Below are positions 56,763-64,000 of a stretch of 64,000 nt of DNA, in pieces. The stretch is from Prosapia bicincta (Eukaryota > Arthropoda > Insecta > Hemiptera > Cercopidae), in assembly GCA_036971475.1 (NCBI GenBank), contig JBAIZL010000002.1:135012240-135076239 (forward strand), written 5' to 3'. Position 1 is the first letter of the stretch. Every line of letters begins with the position of its first letter. Both the position numbers and the translations under genes were made by a program. Under the pieces are notes generated by a model. That model was given only the letters and a program-made list of their open reading frames with translations, had not been told where the DNA came from and ran no database searches.

Positions 56763-57607
56763 CTGAAAATCATGCAACATCAATATTATTTATAATAATA
56801 ATTAATAATATTATTTAACATTATTCAATATTATTTAATCAATGAATAGATCTATAACTTTTTAAAACTACAATTTATTAAAATAGATTAAAATGTATAT
56901 GTGTGTGTGTGTTGTGCATGAGCACACATGTGTGGATATGTTTAAAAATTTGGATTTTTTTCAAATCAACTTGTTACAAAACGTAACATGCTGTTAAAGA
57001 TATATATGGCCCATAGGACCAAAAAATGTAGCGATTGTTCAGTGCGTTATGAAAGTGTCAGCATAGGGCATAAGAGGAAGAAAATCGAAGGACCACCAAT
57101 TACTTATAGCTAATAGAAAACTAAATATAAAGAACTTACGGTAGTCTGGTACAGTGTTTTCTTACCTTCCTGGTTGCACTCGTGTAACAGACGTTTGGCT
57201 AGTAGGGAAAAAAAAGATAGGATTTCACCCTAATCATGATTGTTCAGAGTTCATGAATGCAAGGAAGGTATTATGGCACTAATCTGGAAATTAGCGGTTG
57301 TCACTGATAAAAACTGAAATTAGCAGTCACAACTTATTAAAACTGAAACTAGCTGTCTTCAGTTATAAAAAAGTGAGCGGAGTATACTTTGTATAGGAAT
57401 AGAACAGAGAAGTTTTGGGGTAGAAATTTCTATGCAAGCAACGCATGCTCGCTAACATTACTTCAAGACAAAAAATTTTAAATTAGTACTGAACACATAC
57501 AGAAATACATACGTACATACATATATCTGAACTTTGATTTATTATTTGAAAATTAATCTTATAACAAATAAAGCAGTAAATTAAATAACTCTGATGATGT
57601 TATGTAG

Positions 57608-57608
<1 letters not shown>
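56763..57608. other. Intron 1 segment, nothing recognised
   Basis: AT-rich with a short (TG)n near 56897-56912. No exon or element recognised. Confidence 0.5.
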
Positions 57609-57643
<35 letters not shown>

Positions 57644-58023
57644 GAATTGTAAATTCAATTATAATTCTTGTATTTGTATTTTGACTTAGTTCTTTATTAA
57701 TACACAAGAATACATATTGCGATATTTATATATATATATATATATTTTACGTTGTTCATTATTTTTCCGTTGCACTGACTTTATGAAGTTGATAAATTAC
57801 TATTGTAAATACTTTTATCCACCACTAAGTGCAATAATTTTACCTTGTTGTAATGAGGCACCTTTCGCTCACTTGACCATTGTCGAATCACTGATTATTT
57901 TTCTCGTGAGATTTGTCTCCAGTGATTCGACAATGGTCAAGTGAGCGAAAGGTGCCTCATCACAACAAGGTAAAATTATTGCACTTAGTGGTGGATAAAA
58001 GTATTTACAATAGTAATTTATCA

Positions 58024-58026
<3 letters not shown>
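57609..58026. mobile_element. Fold-back element between (TA)n tracts, with hammerhead-like arms
   Basis: (TA)n 57609-57640, a fragment of the 9045-9519 family (57641-57722), short TA at 57727-57744, then inverted arms 57787-57893 and 57920-58026 with a 26-bp loop. Arm sequence: GATAAATTACTATTGTAAAT...GCAATAATTTTACCTTGTTG...GAGGCACCTTTCGCTCACTT...GTCGAATCACTG. (TA)n follows at 58028-58073. Confidence 0.8.
57922..57963 (+). ncRNA. Hammerhead-like variant (right arm)
   Basis: Stem I GTGAT 57922-57926 pairs perfectly with ATCAC 57959-57963. Box TCGACAA (differs from CTGANGA at the C, U and G8 positions), one T, stem II GGTC with GAGC around AAGT (one mismatch), GAA 57947-57949, near-palindromic AGGTGCCT 57950-57957, C 57958. 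The left arm holds the inverse. Catalytic competence is doubtful. Confidence 0.45.
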
Positions 58027-58072
<46 letters not shown>

Positions 58073-58075
<3 letters not shown>

Positions 58076-58137
58076 GTTAATATATTACTATGTAAGTAAT
58101 TTTACAAAATTACTTACATAGTAATATATTAACTTCA
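58073..58137. repeat. Perfect 31-bp-arm palindrome at a (TA)n edge
   Basis: GAAGTTAATATATTACTATG...AAGTAATTTT and its exact complement meet at an AC loop. It follows the (TA)n at 58028-58073, and the next TA tract starts at 58184. Confidence 0.93.
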
Positions 58138-58182
58138 TAAAGTCAGTGCAACGGAAAAACAATGGATAACGTTAAATATCAA

Positions 58183-58183
<1 letters not shown>

Positions 58184-58235
<52 letters not shown>
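58184..58235. repeat. (TA)n microsatellite
   Basis: About 50 bp of TA dinucleotides. Confidence 0.98.
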
Positions 58236-58236
<1 letters not shown>

Positions 58237-59280
58237 TATAATAATAGGATTGAATTTAAAAACATCTTTTTGTACTGAACCTATGATTATTATAAATAAA
58301 AAAGTGTATTGAGAACATTTTACAGAGGTCAAAAATTGACACATTGACTGTGGGAGACAATAGTATCTACAATTAATGCTATTCCTTTTGTTAAGCAGTT
58401 GATGACAGGCAGTTGCCAATTGCCTCATGTTCATCATATCGAGTGAGACATCAAGTTTGTCTCAAAATTTTTTGCTGTTAAATCTATTAATGTTAAAAAA
58501 AAAATTTTTTGCAGAAAGTTGAAGAATAATTATTAAACTTATTTATTTAACTATTATTAAGTACAGTAATACTTAACTAAGTGAATACGTAAGGGCTTAC
58601 TTGCTGACACATTTCGAAATAATCGAAACTTCACTTGGTTAAGTATTATTTAACTATAGTTTAATCAATGAACTCAAGATGATTACAACAAGTACCTTAT
58701 TTATTTATTAATATTTTTTTAAAAATATCTATAATCAATATAAAAAGTTTTAAAATGTCCAAATCTAAAATACCTTTTACTTTTTATTTCATTTTATGAA
58801 AATGTAGTTTCTTTAACACATTCAATGTAGGTTAGAACTAAATAAGGTACCCGAATACTGGATTTTTTTTTTGTTAGAAAGGTTGATGGCATTTAGATTT
58901 TAATTATTATCAAACGAAGTTTTAAAAGTACTTTTTATGTTTTAAAAGTACTTTTTTGTAGGGGCTTTTGGTCAAATTTTCTGGTCAAATTATATGAGCT
59001 GGTGTGTTTCACTAAGAAAATACCGGGAATTTGAGTTTGAAATTTGGAAAATATTCAAGCCAATATTCACCAAATTTGAATACAAAATCAACTAGTAACT
59101 ATTAACTGTAATATTAGAACATAATTATATTGATACAAAAATCTAAACACACTGATAAAAAGTGTTGTGGGGTTGTCTTGACACTATTTGTAGTCCACAG
59201 ACACATATATTATAAAACCTTGTAGGTCCCTCATTTAAATATTCATGTGGCTTCCAATATAAGGAGGAAACTGCCAATAC
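58236..59280. other. Intron 1 segment, nothing recognised
   Basis: AT-rich; CTTAAGTGAATACTTAAG-like words near 58570 and 58630 form a loose inverted pair. No gene. Confidence 0.45.
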
Positions 59281-60535
59281 TTATATGCATTGGCGCCCAT
59301 GTATAATTTTATAAGGGGAGACAAAATCTGATACCTGGGGTAATGGGATTGCCTCCATGAGAAGGGGGTCCGGGGAAATTTTGAAAAATTAGGGTTAAAA
59401 TTGTGAGTTTTAAGGCACTTTAGAAAATTCGAAACTTCTAATTTTTACAGGCTTTTCTGTATCGATTAATTTATTTTTAGATGGTAAAAATATTTAACAA
59501 TTACAATTAGAGTATCAGACAATCATTATTTTTAATTCACCTGAACCAAATTTCACTCTTTTTACGCTTTTTTATAGATTTTGACAATAAGGGGTAGTTT
59601 TCACGCTTAAAAAATAAAAAGCGCCCGTCGATATATATAGATTTTGAAGTAGAGGGTAAGTTGAACTTAATCCCAAATTTGTATGCAAATCGGTCTTTTC
59701 TGAAAAATTTGCGAAGTTTTTTCCTTTTTTAAGCTTTGTTTCTTGGACTAATATTAAAGATAAATCAAATTAAAACGTCAATTTCTACAATTCAATTAAA
59801 GGTAATGTAACATAGGCTATAACATATAATAAACTATTAAAATAATATGTGGACAAAATGGTATGTTTTGTTTAACTTAACAGAAAAGAAATATACCTAA
59901 TATCTATGTATCGTATTAATATACATAGGAATTCTTTTGAAACTGATTCTTGACGTTTGTTATGTTTCGTTATTAGAAATTGTTTTCATTTACCAATTAG
60001 GCTAATAATTTATCAATTTTGTAAATTGTAACACGGTACCGTACACTATAGTCAATATATAATCTCCCTGCTTCCTACTTGCATGCAGATGACATGCAAC
60101 AGAGAAGAAATGCAGCATCAGTCGGAAGGGCCTAGGTTGTCCTTCCTGTCACGTTTTCCTTATCATTGAGATAGCTGGCTCGCTGTGTCAGCGTCTAGGA
60201 TATTAGTCGTGTCCTGTTTAACTGTTTTCCTTTAATTGACGCAACCATTAACTGGTCCACATAATCACATAATATGGATATTCGATAGTTTCTGACTTTA
60301 AAACCTACTTCGTTCAGTCTAGGTGTTAATATAGCAGAATCGCATAAATATACTATTTATATTGTTAATACTGTGAAAATTTATTATAATTAAAATATAG
60401 TTCTTCCACATCAGCTGAAAATAAAAAAGAAATATTTGTACGAAAGTCTTAATAATTTTAATTTGTATTTTTCTGGGAACTAGGGGTCCGTGGACCCCCT
60501 GCCCGTTTGTATGGGCGCCCATGCTTATATAATAG
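59281..60535. mobile_element. Non-autonomous DNA element with GGCGCCCAT ends
   Basis: The left end reads GCATTGGCGCCCATGTAT. The complement of the right end reads GCATGGGCGCCCATACAAAC. So short inverted repeats of about 14 bp bound 1.25 kb. The inner subterminal parts are GC-richer (AGAAGGGGGTCCGGGG; AGGGGTCCGTGGACCCCC, a palindrome). No transposase frame was recognised. Superfamily unknown. Confidence 0.6.
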
Positions 60536-60840
60536 GCAAACATTTGGCAATCATTCTAAGAATTTATTCAGTTGATCTCATTTGGCAAAAGTTGAGATAA
60601 ATCTGAACCCAGTAAGCTCTACTGGGGGTTTCTGGAATGGTGGCAATACCAGAAAAAAGTTCTGCACCTTTGGAAGCAACGGTCAAGCAACCACCAGCTG
60701 CTTAAGCCAGACATGACTCAAGACTGCCACAATCAGTATGCCAATGATTTTTGATCTTATCTATAATATTTGATAATTAAACTGTAATTAGTAATATTAA
60801 TATGGTTCTGAAAGATAGGAAATCAAAATGTTTGGAGTCA

Positions 60841-61755
60841 TTAGGTATCTACTTTTCTTAAAAAGGATAAATGTTTCAGTACTTCAATGTCGGTAATCTG
60901 GTTGACTGCAGAGCCTTCAGGGAGGTACTCATAGTGAACAACAACCTTAGCATAAAAAAAAACTGTCAGCATCACCTTCACATTCGACCAAACTTGGCGA
61001 GCTTTTTTGGGTCTTGGGGACGTTTGATTCACCCATTGGGGTGATTGAACCTTCGTTTCAATGTCGTAACCATACACCCATGATTCATCACCAGTTATAA
61101 TTCTTGATAAAAAGTTCTCATCTTCATTTGAATGATCAAGCTGTTCCCGACAATCCCGGACGCGATTGGCTTTTTGGTCGTCGGTCATCAGGCGTGGCAC
61201 AAATTTCGCAGCGACGCAGTGCATCTTCGATTTTTCGGTCAAAATCTCGTAAAAGATCCAACTGATATCCCACACTCTTCAAAAAGCTCTCTAATGGTCA
61301 GACATCGATTTTCGCGTACCAGGGTGTTGATTTTGTCAATTTGTGGGTCATCAGTTGACGTTGAAGGACGTCCAGGACGCTCATCATCATCAATCGACTG
61401 TTGGGTACCCTTGAAACGTTCATGCTACTTGAAACATGCAGTACGCTTCATGGCAACATCGCCGTAGGCTGTGTTAAGCATGGCAAATGTTTCTGTTGCA
61501 GATTTCCCTAGTTTTACACAAAATTTCACAGCAACTCGTTGCTCCTTCAGGCTGTCTATTTTACAATCCGACAAACGAAAAAAACACTCTTTACTAAACT
61601 ATGTGTAACTCATCAACAAATGAAGATATCTGCGACTGAAATACCGCGTTTTAATCAGCTGATTTATACAAACCTAGCAACACCAAGCAGATTCTCCTGA
61701 AACTAGCTTGAGCCGCAAAGTTCAAACAGTTCGCGTATTTTTTTAACAGACCTCG
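60841..61755 (-). pseudogene. mariner element C, 3'-truncated
   Basis: The 5' end CGAGGTCTGTTAAAAAAATA sits at 61755 next to TA. Transposase pieces: KEQRVAVKFCVKLGKSATET and FAMLNTAYGD (first helix-turn-helix), a stop after ACFK, DDERPGRPSTS, then LTIRELFEECGISVGS (second helix-turn-helix), then AAKFVPRLMTDDQKANR, ITGDESWVYGYDIETK with the first catalytic Asp, PRPKKARQ and VMLTVFF. It breaks off after DIEVLKHL; the second and third catalytic motifs and the other terminal repeat are missing. A frameshift near 61270 separates the two main frames. Confidence 0.88.
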
Positions 61756-61897
61756 TACATGCCCTGTGATGAAACTTCAAAATTTATTTTACAATTGTAT
61801 AAATTTTACTGTTGATAACATATATACAAAAGTTATTAAATAACTAAAACAACATTACTAATAAAGTTTCAATCCTCGTCTAGCATGGGAAAGTTTG

Positions 61898-63400
61898 TTA
61901 ACCCTTAACTGACACCATACGTCTCAGAGACGGTCGCGAATTTAAAAACCCGTGTATCTTCCGCCTACGAATTTTTTGTGCGTCCCCAACCCGTCTACCT
62001 TTCAGGTGAGTGGTATAGTTTGTGTAGTGAAGGTCCTGTTTGTTTTTGTCTGCGTTTGCCTTTTCCAAAGCCATTTTAGTGCAGTGCGTCCCATTCTCCC
62101 GTCTCTCAGACGTATCGTGTCTGTTAAGTAACATTATTCGTTCATTCCAAACTTTGTATATAGTGTTTTTAGTGTAAGTGTGTGCTTCTTTACGTTTCTT
62201 TTTTAATAAATATGGATTATCAAAACCCTGATAAACCTGGTCCATCACATGGAAGACCAGTTATGAACTTAGTAACTGTGAATAGTGATGGGTTCAATAA
62301 CGATCTTGAGAATTTGGTGTATGATGTTTTGGAAGGACCTTCAGAACCTGATCCATACGACAGCGATAGAGATCCAGATTATCAATATGATAGCGAACAC
62401 GATTCCGAATCAGAACAGGAGGGCGAAGAAAATGATGATGTGTACCAAGAGTCGTCTAACGAGCATCCAGGTGTGATAGATTCTTCTAGTATTGAACCCC
62501 CGCTTCTAGAAGATGGTTTTTTCTATGGAAAAAAAATACGTAACAGAACACAATTTAAATGGAATAAAGTGCACCAGCCTCTAAATGTTAGAACAAGAAG
62601 GCATAATATAATTGTGCAGTTACCAGGTCTAAAAGCTCCTGCAAAAAAATTGGGAACTAACCCTACTGTTGAGGACGTGTGGGGACTTTTGTTTTCTAAT
62701 GACATTTTGAATGAAATTATTATGTGGACAAACAAAAAGATTACTTTGATCAGGAGTAATTTTTCAAAACCTCAATCTTATTCATCTGATTTTTATATGA
62801 TAGAGTTGAAAGGTTTCATCGGACTTTTGATATATACGGCTATTTTCAAATCTAGCAACGAGTGAATTGACAGTTTTTATTGTACTGATGGAACAGGTCG
62901 AGACATATTTCGTTGTACAATGTCCAGAAATAGATTTTTATTTTTATTGTTGGCATTACGATTTGACAATCCTGTTGATCGTGAGGGAAGGAAAGATGAG
63001 GACCCTAGAGCTGCAGTTTCCAAAATATTTAATAAATTTTCTGAGAACTCCCTACTCCTGTATTCTCCTGATCCAAAGATGTGCGTTGATGAAATGCTGG
63101 TCTCTACGACATTGAAATAGCTTTACATTATCACAAATTACGGTGTTTAGATTACAAAATAAATATTTTAAAGAAAAAACAATTTTCCGGTAAAGAAAAT
63201 TTTTTTGTTAGTAATATTAAATTATTTTTAATGGATTTTAAGCATCACTTTGTAAAACGCACTAATATATTAAGATTATGTCATTAAAATATGTTTTTAA
63301 AAGTGTTTAATGATTACTAATTCCAAAATACATAATGGTGTCTGTCAGATGTATGGTGTTTGTTAAGTAATGTTTTAACATGATGTTAGTTAAGGGTTAA
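61898..63400 (+). mobile_element. piggyBac-like element, family 3
   Basis: TTAA at 61898-61901 and 63397-63400. Ends CCCTTAACTGACACCAT and the complement of ATGATGTTAGTTAAGGG. Subterminal palindrome ACGTCTCAGAGACGG near 61919, with TCTCAGACG again at 62103. Carries the N-terminal half of a transposase and lacks the rest. Confidence 0.92.
62212..63120 (+). pseudogene. piggyBac transposase N-terminal half, one stop
   Basis: The start is chosen at MDYQNPDKPGPSHGRP (ATG 62212). An acidic N-terminal region (DSDRDPDYQYDSEHDSESEQ) is followed by FKWNKVHQPLNVRTRRHNII, NDILNEIIMWTNKKI and FIGLLIYTAIFKSSNE. A TGA at 62863-62865 interrupts the frame, which continues FYCTDGTGRDIFRCTMSRNR, FLLLALRFDN, then SPDPKMCVDEMLV, where the Asp of VDE is the expected first catalytic residue. 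It stops at 63118-63120 and the second and third catalytic motifs and the Cys-rich tail are deleted. Apart from one stop the frame is open for about 300 codons, suggesting a recent internal deletion. Confidence 0.92.
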
Positions 63401-63631
63401 CTGTTAACTGAAAGGAAACAGTTTTATAAACAGAAAAAACTGTAAGAGTCTATATAGTCTGTCATAATCTATTAACTGTCTCTAGCAGCCAACCATAACT
63501 ACTCAAATATGAACAGCGAATGTTCATTAAAAATCTCTTACAATACAAATTATGCGAATAGGAAAATATTTTATCTTATTACAAATCGCAAATGTGTAAG
63601 CATGAAGTAAAAATACTGGTGAAATAAAAAC

Positions 63632-63875
63632 CTTTTGCAACCGAAGTCATTCGTATCTGAAATCCTGATTTCTGCTCATCTTCATTAGAATGAAATTCAA
63701 TCCATAAAGAGTTTAACTGAGAAAGAATAGAGAAAGGAGTTGTGAGTGATCCACAATAAGGGTCGAACTTAGGTTTTAATCGAGTAGCCCCATTATGTAT
63801 AACCAAGTAGTCTATGCAACGCTTATCTTCCAGTACTGAGAAAGGCTCTTCTAAACGTAAACCTTCAAACGTTAT
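63632..63875 (-). CDS. CUB exon 1 (first visible): last two thirds of CUB-a
   Basis: Acceptor TTTTTTTCCAG; donor GTTTTT (weak) at 63626-63631, supported by frame: it leaves one G that completes the Ala of exon 2. Enters in phase 0: ITFEGLRLEEPF, third Cys and strand in KRCIDYLVIHNG, fourth Cys in PYCGSLTT, then SLWIEFHSNEDEQKSGFQI, the canonical F-x-S-(N/D)-E-x...G-F Ca-site and end signature. First half of the domain lies upstream, outside the window. Confidence 0.93.
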
Positions 63876-64000
63876 CTGGAAAAAAATAAAGTAACATATA
63901 CTGGTAATTATTAAAATAAATTTTATGTTTTTACGTTATAAATTACAAAAGTAACACAAAACTTTAACTAAAAAATCCATGTACATTAATTATAAGATCC

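Overview
The window is an AT-rich stretch of animal nuclear DNA, invertebrate and most likely arthropod. It has GT-AG introns of kilobase size, almost no open coding sequence, many (TA)n microsatellites, and a dense load of mariner/Tc1, Tigger/pogo, piggyBac and Penelope-like elements. No species name can be supported from the sequence alone.

One host gene is visible. It runs on the minus strand from beyond the right edge to beyond the left edge. Thirteen exons (63875 down to 1931, about 2.18 kb of coding sequence) join in a continuous reading frame, and every intron phase agrees. They encode nothing but tandem CUB domains: five complete ones and two partial ones at the window edges. This is the architecture of cubilin, the extracellular endocytic receptor. 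One exon is only 27 nt long (15967-15993). A 75-nt phase 1-1 candidate cassette exon lies at 26151-26225.

Everything else is intronic. From left to right: a Tigger-like MITE, a 62-bp minisatellite and a second Tigger-like relic (0-4.5 kb); decayed transposase and TA-rich DNA with fold-back repeats (5-9.7 kb); a piggyBac insertion inside a Penelope tail (10-11.3 kb); an inverted Penelope pair (11.8-14.9 kb); decayed IS630/mariner and Penelope remnants (15-20 kb); two adjacent mariners (20.5-23.1 kb); a large 62/185-bp repeat field (23.5-27.2 kb); a third Tigger relic (29.5-30.4 kb); a cluster of fold-back elements in (TA)n (34-39 kb); four piggyBac copies of two families and a Tc1 relic (39.6-46.9 kb); two more inverted Penelope pairs (48.7-55.3 kb); more fold-backs (57-58.3 kb); a TIR element, a mariner relic and a third piggyBac family (59-63.4 kb).

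The most interesting signal is a set of hammerhead-ribozyme-like motifs at the ends of Penelope elements and inside several fold-back palindromes next to (TA)n. Families with unrelated primary sequence keep one architecture: stem I, a CTGATGA-like box, one extra nucleotide, stem II, GAA, a self-complementary 6-8 bp stem III, one H nucleotide, stem I'. The paired positions change together between families, which is covariation evidence for structured RNA.
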